This document shows, one piece after another, positions 18,381-26,707 of a stretch of 58,767 nucleotides of DNA. Origin of the DNA: an uncultured Clostridia bacterium (lineage in GTDB: Bacteria > Bacillota > Clostridia > TANB77 > CAG-508); contig CAKOVS010000009.1 in assembly GCA_934122085.1 (NCBI GenBank), positions 1 through 58,767 on the forward strand, in the 5' to 3' direction. The notes under the pieces were generated by a model that searched no databases, had not been told where the DNA came from, and saw only the letters and a list, made by a program, of their open reading frames with translations. Within the stretch, counting starts at the first letter, position 1. Each line of letters begins with the position of its first letter. The position numbers were made by a program, and so were the translations under genes.

Positions 18381-19622
18381 ATGGGAACATTAGTGAAATT
18401 TGAATTAAAGAAATTATTTAATAAAAAAATGAATATTATTGTAATCATAGTTTGTTTGTTTTTAATAACATTACTATTTTCTATGGCAGGTAAAGATTTT
18501 CTAGCAAGAGATAAGAGTGGAAAATCTTATAAAGGTAAAGAGGCTATTAGTGTTAGAAAAGAACAAATGAAAGAGATTTCTGGAACTTTAACAAATGAAA
18601 AGATTATAAAAGAAATAGAAAAATTACAAGAGTTGCATAATGATCCAAATAATCTTATTACAAATAGTGATGGAGAAAAGGATTTTAGTATTGAAATTTA
18701 TAATGAATATTTAAATAATAGACTTGATTTATTAACAAATATAAACCGTGTATATGCAAATTATAATACTAGCTATATAACTGAATTATTTAATCTAAAT
18801 TTAAAAGAACAGAAAGATTTTTATGAAACAAGACAACAAAGAATAGAAGAAGAATTAAATCAAAGTTATGATGGAAAAAAATATACACCTCAAGAAAAAG
18901 AATATTGGTTAGAGAAGTCTAATAACACAAAAACACCATTTGAATATGATTTTTATTATGGATATTCTAATTTGTATAACACTTATGAATTACTTATATT
19001 TGGAGTAATTGCTATATGTATATGTTTAGCATCTGTTTTTGCAGGAGAGTATCAAAATGGTACAGATAAAATATTATTAACCACAAAGTATGGAAAAAGT
19101 AAAGGTGTAACTGCGAAAATAATCGCATCTTATATATTTGCAACATTAGTATTTACAATATATTTAATATTTGCAATAGGAACAATATTCTTAATGTTTG
19201 GTACAGATGGAGGAAATTTACCAATACAAATTTCTAACATATTAAGTCCATACGCACTAACATTCTTCCAGTCACTTTTATATAATATAGTGATTTCATA
19301 TACAGTATTGTTTGGTATGGTGGGATTAACATTATTCTTGTCATCTAAACTGAAAAATCCTATGCCAGTATTAGTAATAGATATTGCTATTATTATGTTA
19401 CCAGTATTTTTGAGCATAAAGTCAGCTTTTGGAATATTAAATAAAATATTATTCTTAATGCCATATAATGCAATTTATTCAGACTTTTCTCAAATGGTAT
19501 CATATAAGTTAGGAAATATTGTTATTGATTTACCTATGATGACTATAATTACTTATATTTTTATGATGATTATAGCATTAATTTGTGCAAAGAAAACATA
19601 TAGTAAACATCAGGTAGAATAA
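18381..19622 (+). CDS. ABC-2 family permease with extracellular domain
   Basis: A 413-residue permease. One N-terminal membrane segment is followed by about 170 residues of extracellular, helical sequence, then five C-terminal segments, the layout of permeases for peptide antibiotics. I start it at ATG 18381 because AAAGGA is 9 bp upstream; ATG 18372 is too close to that site. FAGEYQNGTDKILLTTKYGKSK is the family's coupling helix. Last gene of the sigma/ABC operon. Confidence 0.9.
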   Translation: MGTLVKFELKKLFNKKMNIIVIIVCLFLITLLFSMAGKDFLARDKSGKSYKGKEAISVRKEQMKEISGTLTNEKIIKEIEKLQELHNDPNNLITNSDGEKDFSIEIYNEYLNNRLDLLTNINRVYANYNTSYITELFNLNLKEQKDFYETRQQRIEEELNQSYDGKKYTPQEKEYWLEKSNNTKTPFEYDFYYGYSNLYNTYELLIFGVIAICICLASVFAGEYQNGTDKILLTTKYGKSKGVTAKIIASYIFATLVFTIYLIFAIGTIFLMFGTDGGNLPIQISNILSPYALTFFQSLLYNIVISYTVLFGMVGLTLFLSSKLKNPMPVLVIDIAIIMLPVFLSIKSAFGILNKILFLMPYNAIYSDFSQMVSYKLGNIVIDLPMMTIITYIFMMIIALICAKKTYSKHQVE

Positions 19623-19727
19623 GTAATAAAATTAAATTTTATTTTAGGTTTATTCTGTTCAATTCAAGTGTTTTAGCTGAAAGTTTAAGAAACTATAGTC
19701 GTTCTTAAATATTATAATACTATTGTC

Positions 19728-19785
19728 AAGGATGCAAATCATAGAATATAGCTCTATATTCACACATTTGCATCTTTGTTTTATT
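19728..19785 (+). terminator. Terminator of the sigma/ABC operon
   Basis: GATGCAAA and TTTGCATC pair; inside, GAATATAG and CTATATTC form a second perfect stem. A T-rich tail follows. It lies about 105 bp after the permease stop. Confidence 0.65.
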
Positions 19786-19787
19786 AT

Positions 19788-19952
19788 ATGTCTTTTTTAT
19801 CATCACAAGATAAAAACCCAGATTATTTGAATTTTTATCTAAAATATATAAGATATATTTCATTATATGCAGAAACAACTGTAAATAAAATTTACAACGA
19901 TATTAGAATATTTTTTAGATATTTTTTTAGATATTTAATTATGACAAAATAA
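19788..19952 (+). pseudogene. Tyrosine recombinase, N-terminal fragment
   Basis: 54 residues (SSQDKNPDYLNFYLKYIRYI SLYAETTVNKIYNDIRIFFR) read as the SAM-like core-binding domain of an XerC/phage-type integrase. The catalytic domain is absent here. Translation then runs into the direct repeat at 19948. The matching C-terminal end of an integrase is found at 21671, so the gene was split or two copies were partly deleted. Confidence 0.7.
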
Positions 19953-20032
19953 GAGCTGTATAAAAAATTCAAAAATATTAGTAAAAAAAAGACTTATGAG
20001 AATCGTTTTTAAGCGTTTTTTATGATTTAGGC
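19948..20032. repeat. Direct repeat, copy 1 (with 22143-22230)
   Basis: About 85 bp starting TAAGAGCTGTATAAAAAATT, then ATATTAGTAAAAAAA, then a hairpin with GAGAATCG and TTTTTAAGCGTTTTTTAT, is nearly identical to 22143-22230. In copy 2 it covers the last codons and 3' side of a hypothetical gene. The repeats bracket about 2.2 kb of mobile-element debris and the GC-richer gene pair. On the minus strand the hairpin reads CTTAAAAACGATTCTC, like the motif inside elements A-C. Confidence 0.8.
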
Positions 20033-20210
20033 ATATAGAAAAACAAATACAATAGAAATTTCTCAAAAAGTTTTTAAAGAAATTAGATGGCATTTAATTC
20101 ATTTTTACGAATTAGATGATTATATAAAAAGACGTGAAAATCAACTTAGAGAGGAATTATTTGATTATTATCATTTTACAAATAAGAACTGTTTGAAAAA
20201 TATAATATGA
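20031..20210 (+). pseudogene. Unidentified gene fragment
   Basis: A 59-codon frame without a start: TNTIEISQKVFKEIRWHLIH, then FYELDDYIKRRENQLREELF and a short tail. A basic-acidic helix of this kind occurs in small phage-encoded transcription regulators, but I cannot name the family. It begins inside direct repeat copy 1, so its 5' end was probably lost in the same rearrangement. Confidence 0.4.
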
Positions 20211-20349
20211 AGATAGAATTACATCAAATATCACTGAAAGGAATTATAAGATGATGTCTGAAAATTATCAAACAGAGCAAAAGGAAGAGTAGAGAAAAAG
20301 CAAAATTAAATGAAAAATGTGCATAAGCGAAAATATGTTTATATCAAAT

Positions 20350-20378
20350 TTGACAAAATTAACATAAAATGGTATAAT
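20350..20378 (+). promoter_or_regulatory. Consensus promoter of the GC-richer gene pair
   Basis: TTGACA (20350-20355) and TATAAT (20373-20378) with 17-bp spacing match the sigma-A consensus exactly. The leader of about 100 nt contains a small hairpin (CACC/GGTG around 20428-20440) before the GGAGG ribosome site at 20472. Confidence 0.8.
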
Positions 20379-20484
20379 AAAAGAGTATATGTATATTCCT
20401 ATTATATATAGAGAGATTAATCCACGTTTTTTCACCCTTAAGGTGTGCAATATATATAAAATTAATGTTTTGGAGGAAAAAACT

Positions 20485-20859
20485 ATGTTGATTGCATTAT
20501 ATCTTTTTATCGTCAATGTGGCTGTGCCACAAATTGGTGCGTATGCGCAGGCTCTCCTTGAGCCAATCATGGTGATTGTTATCACCTTAGCAGGTATTGT
20601 TATGCTTTTTGGAGCAGTCGGAATGAAGATTTCTAACAATTTGGGCTCTACCGTTATTGGTGGAATTTTCAGAGGAATTGGATATCTTTGTCGGACATTG
20701 CTTCAGGCAATTGGTTGGATTATTCGCAACACTTTCAGAATGATGCCACGTGTATTCAATGGAAGTAGAAGAACATTCAATCAGATGGGGCTGAATGCAG
20801 TCCTTAGCAATATCCTTGCAATTGTGGTTGTATGTGTTTGTTTAGCAATTATTATTTAA
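20485..20859 (+). CDS. Small integral membrane protein, GC-richer pair gene 1
   Basis: 124 residues, start fixed by GGAGG 8 bp upstream of ATG 20485. A hydrophobic N-terminus (residues 1-20), a second span (about 28-48, EPIMVIVITLAGIVMLFGAV), a central basic-aromatic region with Arg-rich turns (TFRMMPRVFNGSRRTFNQMG) and a C-terminal span (about 105-124). No family recognised; topology resembles small pore-like or holin-like proteins, but that is only shape. Codons are visibly GC-richer than the flanks. It is followed 16 bp later by gene 2, so the two are co-transcribed and probably act together. Confidence 0.8.
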   Translation: MLIALYLFIVNVAVPQIGAYAQALLEPIMVIVITLAGIVMLFGAVGMKISNNLGSTVIGGIFRGIGYLCRTLLQAIGWIIRNTFRMMPRVFNGSRRTFNQMGLNAVLSNILAIVVVCVCLAIII

Positions 20860-20875
20860 TACAGGAGGAATTAGT

Positions 20876-21265
20876 ATGAACTGGATTACAACACAGATTA
20901 ACCGTTTGAGAAACTGGTGGAACAATAACCACGCAACCGTAAGACAGGAAGTGGCAGATGGAACAAGAAGGGTTTTCAGAAGAATTGACAGAATTGCTGG
21001 CAATATTGGCAGATTGATTCTTATGGGAGTAATTGTCAATGTTATCGCAAGTTATTTCTATCCTGAATTTCCTGAAAGATTCCCTATCATCTATGGATGG
21101 TTCGACGGCTGGCTCCAGCTTGGAGAACTTGCACTGAAAGCTGGGATTAGTGGCACTTACGCATTCTTTACTGGAAATTTCGGTGAATTCTGGGCAGAGT
21201 ACAGTAATGCAGTAAATGAGGCAATTCAGCAGTTTTATAACTGGTTGAGCCTGATTCACTTTTAA
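20876..21265 (+). CDS. Amphipathic/membrane protein, GC-richer pair gene 2
   Basis: 129 residues, start ATG 20876 with AGGAGG 9 bp upstream. The N-terminal 50 residues are strongly basic and Trp-rich (NRLRNWWNNNHATVRQEVAD), followed by a hydrophobic span near residues 45-62 and an aromatic, amphipathic C-terminal half with Trp, Phe and Tyr in an interfacial pattern (GWFDGWLQLGELALKAG). No Cys. The same codon style and the 16-bp gap tie it to gene 1. Function unknown; possible roles include a two-component membrane effector or a surface/secretion accessory. Confidence 0.8.
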   Translation: MNWITTQINRLRNWWNNNHATVRQEVADGTRRVFRRIDRIAGNIGRLILMGVIVNVIASYFYPEFPERFPIIYGWFDGWLQLGELALKAGISGTYAFFTGNFGEFWAEYSNAVNEAIQQFYNWLSLIHF

Positions 21266-21273
21266 GTAGCAAT

Positions 21274-21322
21274 CAAAGGGATTTCCGTCGATGTATATCG
21301 GCGGTTTTCCTGATTTTTTATG
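21274..21322 (+). terminator. Terminator of the GC-richer gene pair
   Basis: CCGTCGAT and ATCGGCGG pair around GTAT, with the flanks GGGATTT/GGTTTTCC extending the stem, followed by TTTTTT. Confidence 0.8.
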
Positions 21323-21381
21323 AAGTATGAAATAATACTTCTTTTTATTTTGTCTATAAATAGACTGACTAATAAAACTAA

Positions 21382-21471
21382 CCGACAGATTTAACTCAAA
21401 GAAATGGAAGAGGAATAAGACAAGGAAATATTAATAATGAAATTGAAGTATATACACAAGAGAAGCATTAA
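21382..21471 (+). pseudogene. SNF2-type helicase fragment
   Basis: A frame reading DLTQRNGRGIRQGN followed by NNEIEVY fits motif VI of SNF2/DEAD-like helicases, where QR.GR..RQGN is followed by the EIYRYVT-like strand. Helicases of this form are carried by phages and integrative conjugative elements. Only 29 residues remain. Confidence 0.55.
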
Positions 21472-21674
21472 GTACATCATTCAATTATTTTAAAGCAAAT
21501 AAAAAAAGCATAAGTTCAAACATAAATACAGAAACAATAGATTGCTTACTACACATACAAGACCTACAAGGTACAGGCCCATCAAAAGATATTTCGCTTG
21601 CTTCTTATGTTGCAATGTGTAGCAGTAGCCTAAAGAAACCAATACAAGGAAGCCTTGTTATATTAGGTAATTAG
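21465..21674 (+). pseudogene. BrxL-like (BREX Lon-like) C-terminal fragment
   Basis: Sixty-nine codons containing HIQDLQGTGPSKDISLASYV and then AMCSSSLKKPIQGSLVILGN resemble the Lon-like C-terminal domain of BrxL, where a similar DLQ.TGP...S.A...A.CS...KKP.Q...VILG segment occurs. No start, and it stops at TAG exactly where the integrase fragment begins. No other BREX gene is visible, so this is the scar of a lost BREX or BrxL-bearing element. Confidence 0.6.
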
Positions 21675-21802
21675 GACACTCAAGTGTAAACACAACAAAA
21701 ATATATACTCATTTATATGATAAAGAAGTAGAAAAAACTATGCAAGAACACCCATTGGCACATTTTAAAATGAAAAATGCAATGGAATTTTGTGCCTTGT
21801 AA
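21671..21802 (+). pseudogene. Tyrosine recombinase, C-terminal fragment
   Basis: The frame starts LGHSSVNTTKIYTHL, the signature around the catalytic His and nucleophilic Tyr of phage-type integrases, and continues to a stop at 21800. The N-terminal part at 19788 may be from the same or a paralogous gene. Without the core domain it cannot work. Confidence 0.8.
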
Positions 21803-21821
21803 GAAAGGAACGGTAATAAAT

Positions 21822-22157
21822 ATGAATAATTCAGAAACAAATTTCAATTTAGATGATATTAATCCAGTTGAAATGAAAATGTTATCAGAACAAGTAGATA
21901 TTATATTAAGAGCATTAGAATTATATGCATATAATTTAGAGTATATGTTAGATGGAGAAAAAAGTTCTGATGATGAAAGACAGAAGAAAATTGCAATGTT
22001 AAAATATACTTATGAACAAGTTTTATCAGATCAAGCTGAACAAGTTAATACAAAAAGAAATAATACTAATAATTTAACTGCTTATGGTCAAAAAATGATA
22101 AATGATTCAAATATTATTAACATGATACCAAAAAACAAAGATATAAGAGCTGTATAA
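21822..22157 (+). CDS. Hypothetical protein downstream of integrase remnant
   Basis: A 111-residue acidic, probably helical protein (MLSEQVDIILRALELYAYNL ... TYEQVLSDQAEQVNTKR). AAAGGA lies 12 bp before the ATG. There is no membrane segment. Its last codons are duplicated in the direct repeat at 19948, showing that a second copy of the integrase/hypothetical module once existed. Possibly an excision or regulatory accessory of the lost element; not recognised. Confidence 0.6.
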   Translation: MNNSETNFNLDDINPVEMKMLSEQVDIILRALELYAYNLEYMLDGEKSSDDERQKKIAMLKYTYEQVLSDQAEQVNTKRNNTNNLTAYGQKMINDSNIINMIPKNKDIRAV

Positions 22158-22230
22158 AAAATTTTAAAATATTAGTAAAAAAAGGCTCACGAGAATCGTT
22201 TTTAAGCGTTTTTTATAATTTGGACATAAG
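22143..22230. repeat. Direct repeat, copy 2 (with 19948-20032)
   Basis: Contains the 3' end of the hypothetical gene, then the hairpin with GAGAATCG and TTTTTAAGCGTTTTTTAT. The minus-strand reading of the hairpin (CTTAAAAACGATTCTCGTGAG) is the same family as the core hairpin of elements A, B and C. It could serve as a bidirectional terminator or a recombination site. Confidence 0.75.
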
Positions 22231-22604
22231 TTTATTGTTTATAATTTAAGTAAAATTACTAATTTTTAAGAAGGTAGGGGAATAAAAGAAAAAATTATAA
22301 AAGTTACAAATATTTTTTAATAATCAAAAATTTAATAATTATAAAAATTATAAAAATAAATATTAAATGATAAATATAACTTTAATAAAACTAAAATTTA
22401 ATCATAATAAAAGAAGAATAATAATTTAAAAAATAAAATCATTGCGAAAGCTAATTTAAAAAAACATAAAATAATAAAATAGTAAATTATAATTGGATTC
22501 ACTTTAACATATCAATAAGCAATATAAGATCAATAAGCAATAGAAGAGAGGTAGAAGTAGATATGGAAAAGTGTAAAAAAAGGAATACAGAACATTGCAC
22601 AAAA
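22231..22604. other. AT-rich non-coding stretch before element A
   Basis: Almost pure A/T with no gene. A repeated ATCAATAAGCAAT unit occurs near 22510-22540, and AGAGGTAGAAGTAGAT before the ATG at 22563 could be a ribosome site for a 26-codon frame (MEKCKKRNTEHCTKS...) that runs into element A; I do not call it a gene. Confidence 0.4.
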
Positions 22605-23298
22605 TCAAAGTTTTGTGCAATAAGAGACAGGAACAAGATATAAAACCATACATATATGGTCCTACCCGCAAAATCTTGCTACTCCTTGCTATTACTAGTA
22701 TTTAAGCTATTTATTCTAACAACAAACTATATTACTTCCTTATAAAACTCTCTTAAATTTGATTCTGAAGCCTCATTATTTTTAATTATTCTTGGTTGGA
22801 TTTTTTTCATTATTGTAACCACATATTTTAAAAAATTTATATAACTTTAAATTATTTTTATCAAAATTTCATAAATCCCCATATTTCAGTATTTTGCTTA
22901 ATTATTCAAACAACAAAGTTATATGTCTAAAAAATAAAAACGCCTTAAAATCGATTTTCATGCGTCGCTTTTTTAACCTTTTTCGAGCATTTTTAATAAA
23001 TGCCTGAAAATCAGCATTTTACTAAAATTTATATAATAAACACAAGATTTATAAATTAGCATATTTAATCATAAACATATAACTTGTTTGATTAAATATA
23101 AAAATGTCTTAAAATCGATTTTAGAATGTCACGAATATAGAATTATATTATGGATTTATAATCTAAAATCATATAATACTTATATAAAAAATTATTAAAT
23201 TATTTTATTAAATTATAATGTAAAATTATTAACAAGCATTATTAACAAATGTTTGTTAATAAAAAATTATATAAAAAATTTAACTTTACACAAAATTT
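22605..23298 (+). ncRNA. Repeated structured non-coding element, copy A
   Basis: Starts TCAAAGTTTTGTGCAATAAG and has the shared hairpin ACAGGA...TCCTACCC (22627-22666), here with an extra CCATA/TATGG stem. The core hairpin CGCCTTAAAATCGATTTTCA is at 22940-22972, a second version at 23105-23130, and GAATTATATTATGGATTT (also in copy D) at 23140. The end ACTTTACACAAAATTT (23283-23298) can pair with the beginning. Directly before the start, TTGCACAAAA can make a local 10-bp hairpin with TTTTGTGCAA. No open frame explains the conservation. Confidence 0.6.
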
Positions 23299-23571
23299 AA
23301 AATTTTAAAATTTCTGAATCTTAATTACTAATTTTTTTACTTTAAATTATTTTAAGTTTAGGTTTATACTTTTAAGAAATTTTTATTTTATATTTTATAT
23401 AGAGTAAATTTTTTATGTATTTATTTTTCTGTTTTAAAATTTCTTTTAATATTTTAAATTTCTTTTTTATACTTTTATACATTTCTAAAAATAGTCTATT
23501 CCCCTATTCCCTACTTAATTTCCCTTCTCAGTTACATTATCCTCAATATATTCAAGTCCTTATATTTATCA

Positions 23572-23745
23572 TTACTCTTTTGTAAGAAGTTCATGATTTA
23601 CTGCATCTTGTTCTCCTTGTTGTTTTACATCTTTTAAAGCCTCATTATTTATTGAAGCATCAACTCGAACCATATAACTGAATATCATTCTACTTTCAGT
23701 AAATGAAATATCATATTCTTCAAAAGGGTTTTCTATGTTTTTTCG
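23572..23745 (-). pseudogene. C-terminal fragment of a hypothetical protein
   Basis: On the minus strand a frame without start reads ENPFEEYDISFTESRMIFSY, then MVRVDASINNEALKDVKQQG, ending at TAA 23572. It is a remnant of an unknown gene lying between element A and the gene at 23768. Confidence 0.45.
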
Positions 23746-23767
23746 CGAATAATTTAGATATTTAAAT

Positions 23768-24238
23768 CTAATTCTTTGTTATATTAAGCATTTTAAGCAC
23801 AAAACTTTTAAATTTTGTAAAAAATGATTTTTTACGTTCTATTAATTGATTATTGTTTGTTTTTTCAAATACATTAATATAATTATTTTCAATATTCTTT
23901 TTTGCTTTTGCATATATAGATTCAAGATTATATTTTTCTCTTTTTTCTTTTTCTAAGCTTTGTTGATTTAAATAAAGTATTTGTTTTATTTTATTCTTTT
24001 CTTCTTGTGTTGCAAGGTAGTTTGTATATAAATTAACTATAATTGCATTAGCTTCTGCAGAAATATTTTGTTCCGATAAGTCAATTTGAGGATTTATCCT
24101 GAATATATAATTTTTATCCATATTTTGTTTGTAAAAATTTATTTTTTCAGATGGAATTTTATTATATGCTTCTTGTGGAAAATAACTTATTATTTCTAAA
24201 ACTTCTGTATATGCCTTAGCATATTTTGAGTTAACCAT
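23768..24238 (-). CDS. Conserved hypothetical, helical protein
   Basis: 156 residues starting at MVNSKYAKAYTEVLEIISYF; the ATG at 24238 overlaps the end of the upstream gene by 8 bp and has GAGAGGAAG upstream. Pattern: an N-terminal helical region, DPKIDLS-like segment (NPQIDLSEQNISAEANAIIV), a basic coiled region and a basic C-terminus ending in FKSFVLKMLN. I have a sense of similar proteins in many gut Clostridia, often of unknown function. Translationally coupled to the gene at 24231, so they probably act together. Confidence 0.75.
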   Translation of the reverse strand: MVNSKYAKAYTEVLEIISYFPQEAYNKIPSEKINFYKQNMDKNYIFRINPQIDLSEQNISAEANAIIVNLYTNYLATQEEKNKIKQILYLNQQSLEKEKREKYNLESIYAKAKKNIENNYINVFEKTNNNQLIERKKSFFTKFKSFVLKMLNITKN

Positions 24239-25220
24239 TTTCTTTTTCTTCCTCTCTAGCATTTTCTTGAGTCATTTCTTGTGCTCTTGCTTCTTCAACT
24301 TTTTCCATTGAAGTAGTATTTAATGCATTTTTTAGAGCACTTTTAGGTGTAATATAACTTTTTTCAAACTCTTGATTTCTTTCTTTAATTTTCTTTAAAG
24401 TTGACTGTATAGCTTCTTGTTGTAATTGTTCTGGCTTTATTCTTCCAACTACATATTCATAAAATTCTGGTCCATTTTTTGCAAATTGCATTAATACAGA
24501 TAATTCAAATAAGTTTTTGTCTGGGTCAGAGTATTTTTTTGCTTCTTCTTCAAAATTTTTAACATTGCCTAAATTTTTTAACGATATTATAAAGTCACCT
24601 AATTGCTCCACTTGATTCATATGTCTCATTGGAGCTGTATAGTCAACAATTAATGGGAATAATTCAGGATAAGTATATTCTTTAAATGTTTTGAAAATCA
24701 AATCAGTAACACTTGGATTATTTGTATCTATTTGATCAAAGGTACATTTATTTAATGGTCTATTAAAACATGCTTTGGCTAATTCGTCTATTGTAAGAAC
24801 CTTACTTGCATCAAAACCTTTTGGAGAAGATTGGCTATTATCAATAACAATTCTAAAATTTTCTCCTAATTTTCTTTGCATAGAAGAAATTGCAGAAATA
24901 ATATTTTCAACTCTTCGTGATTTCAAATATATTCTTGGTTTATGATCGTAGTCTTCTTTAGAAGAAGCAAACAGTATATCATATATATCATCAATAGAAT
25001 CAGTGTCATAAATATCAATAATTTCTGGTTCTGCTAGCATTTTTAAAGCATAATCATCAGGTCTTTTAGCATCATATTCATAAACTGGTCTTTTAACACA
25101 AAGAATTACATTTTTTCCTTGTTTTATTAATTTTTCTCTTTCTTGTAATAAACTTTCTATATTATCTTTGCTTTCATCCCCAATAATTTTTATTGTCGCT
25201 CCATCATTTATTTTTTTCAT
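24231..25220 (-). CDS. Hypothetical protein of 329 residues
   Basis: Start ATG 25220 with GGAGGT 7 bp upstream. A soluble, acidic protein; the first 170 residues alternate hydrophobic strands and helices (IKIIGDE, NVILCVKRPVYEYD, PEIIDIYDTDS, FRIVIDNSQSSPKGFDASKV) as in a Rossmann-like or nuclease-like fold, the last 80 are charged helix (QSTLKKIKERNQEFEKSY ... ARAQEMTQENAREEEKENG). No catalytic motif recognised. It forms a two-gene operon with 23768, located in the accessory zone between elements A and B. A defence or element-maintenance role is possible but unsupported. Confidence 0.75.
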   Translation of the reverse strand: MKKINDGATIKIIGDESKDNIESLLQEREKLIKQGKNVILCVKRPVYEYDAKRPDDYALKMLAEPEIIDIYDTDSIDDIYDILFASSKEDYDHKPRIYLKSRRVENIISAISSMQRKLGENFRIVIDNSQSSPKGFDASKVLTIDELAKACFNRPLNKCTFDQIDTNNPSVTDLIFKTFKEYTYPELFPLIVDYTAPMRHMNQVEQLGDFIISLKNLGNVKNFEEEAKKYSDPDKNLFELSVLMQFAKNGPEFYEYVVGRIKPEQLQQEAIQSTLKKIKERNQEFEKSYITPKSALKNALNTTSMEKVEEARAQEMTQENAREEEKENG

Positions 25221-25405
25221 TAAATACCTCCGATATATTTACTTTTTAATATACTATATATATATTAACATATTTAATAGAAATACTCAATATTTTCTAT
25301 TATTTTTTACGGTTCATGAAGTTTTCACAGCTCTTAAATTATTTCATAAAATATTAATATACACGTATTTTTTTACAAAATTCTTAGAAAGGATACTAAA
25401 ATTAA

Positions 25406-25552
25406 ATAAAAAAATTAATTACTATTTTTGCACTTATACTTTCATTGTTTATAATGAATATGGCTTTATCTTATGCTTCTGAAACACCTGTATATGACGA
25501 AAGTTATAATAATAATCAAGGTGCATTTTATGCAAATGGTACTGCTTATTAA
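25406..25552 (+). pseudogene. Small secreted peptide gene with ATA in place of ATG
   Basis: A 48-codon frame KKLITIFALILSLFIMNMAL SYASETPVYDES... is a clear signal peptide (basic start, hydrophobic core, SYA-S cleavage site) followed by a short Asn/Tyr-rich mature part. The expected start codon is ATA (25406-25408), 10 bp after AAAGGA. Either the start has mutated or a rare start is used. It is followed at once by a terminator. Confidence 0.45.
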
Positions 25553-25575
25553 CTACCCGCGTGAACGGGTAGTTT
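25551..25575 (+). terminator. Terminator after the peptide gene
   Basis: AACTACCCG and CGGGTAGTT form a perfect 9-bp stem with loop CGTGAA. Confidence 0.75.
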
Positions 25576-25610
25576 GATTTAGACCTCTAAATTTCATTCT
25601 TATTCTAACA

Positions 25611-26051
25611 CTATAGTTTGCAAACCAATTCCTGCATTAAATTTTTGACAGAAACAATTTCTTTTATTCTGCTAACATTACTGCCACAAAAAATTAATCC
25701 ATCTTCTGTTTGTCCCTTTACAGAATTTATTAATGCTTTTGTAATGCAGTATGGACTATCTATTACATTACAAGTTTTAATGCAATTATAACATTTATCT
25801 ATTTTGCATTTTTCTTTTTCTACTCTTTTAATAAAGTTATTGCATATAGTTCTTCCTGGCATTCCAACAGGTCTATTAATTATCTTAATGTCTTCAGCTT
25901 TTGCGTTTACATAAGCTTTTTTGAATTCTATTGAAGCATCACACTCATTTGTGGCAACAAATCTTGTTGCCATTTGTACACCACTTGCTCCTAAACTTAA
26001 AAATTTTTTAATATCTGTAGAATCCCATATTCCACCTGCTGCAAAATGCAA
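25611..26051 (-). pseudogene. Nitronate monooxygenase (FabK-like), C-terminal part
   Basis: About 145 residues match the second half of nitronate monooxygenase/enoyl reductase-type flavoproteins: AAGGIWDSTDIKKFLSLGASGVQMATRF is the phosphate-binding Gly motif for FMN, and the C-terminal CYNCIKTCN...YCI Cys cluster is typical of the clostridial branch. The N-terminal half of the barrel is missing; at 26052 homology stops. Non-functional remnant. Confidence 0.85.
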
Positions 26052-26149
26052 ATATTCCTATAGTATTCTGAATAGTCACATAATATTCGTGCCAATCATT
26101 TATCAAAAAAATGGTATTCAAATCAAAGTTACTATTTTTAGATTTTGGA

Positions 26150-26285
26150 TTTTTTATTAATTTTAATTTTATACATTACATCATCAGCAATATCAATTAA
26201 ATGTTCTACAGATTTATAATTACCTTTTAAATCTGATGAAAATTCTATACTTATACTAGTGCATTTATGTTTTTCTGTATTATAA
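26150..26285 (-). pseudogene. Possible GGDEF-domain tail
   Basis: On the minus strand, TSISIEFSSDLKG...HLIDIADDVMYKIK resembles the end of diguanylate cyclase domains, which finish with a similar ADxAMYxAK helix. No start; flanked by other remnants. Weak evidence only. Confidence 0.3.
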
Positions 26286-26303
26286 ATATTACTATACTTA
26301 TAA

Positions 26304-26707
26304 CTACTCTAATATAGGTAAATTTTTATCAAAATTTCCATAGTTTTTCATAGGCTTTGAATCATACATACCAATTACTATATCATCTTCATAATATTCA
26401 TTAGTACTTTCTCTTTCCTTTATTCCCATACCATAAAACTTATATGCAGTTCCGTTTTTATAACCTAATTCATATGTAGGATCTGCAAAATAATATGTAC
26501 CATCTATCTTAATAACAGACCAAGCATGTCCTATAGAATAATTATTTGGATGTACCAATGCTAGAGTACTTTCTATTCCTACTTGATTCAATAATTGGTT
26601 ATAGGCATAGGCAAACGAATAACATATACCAGTATGTTTAGTATAAACGTAATATGATTCAGTATTTTTAAAATTATCTAATGCTTCATAATTATAAGTT
26701 ATTACTT
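26304..26707 (-). pseudogene. Transglutaminase-like domain gene cut by element B
   Basis: From about 26700 down to the stop at 26304 the minus strand reads a transglutaminase/cysteine-protease-like core: HTGICYSFAYAYNQLLNQVG (catalytic Cys), NYSIGHAWSVIKIDGTYYFADP (catalytic His and Asp). The upstream part is missing because element B begins at 26708. An ATG inside the antisense of element B gives a 155-codon frame, but its first 22 residues are read from the element and are not part of the family. So the element joined or inserted within this gene. Confidence 0.8.

Noticed and set aside
20852..21259. Minus-strand frame over GC-richer gene 2
   Set aside because: Shadow frame without ribosome site; the plus frame has promoter, ribosome site and terminator.
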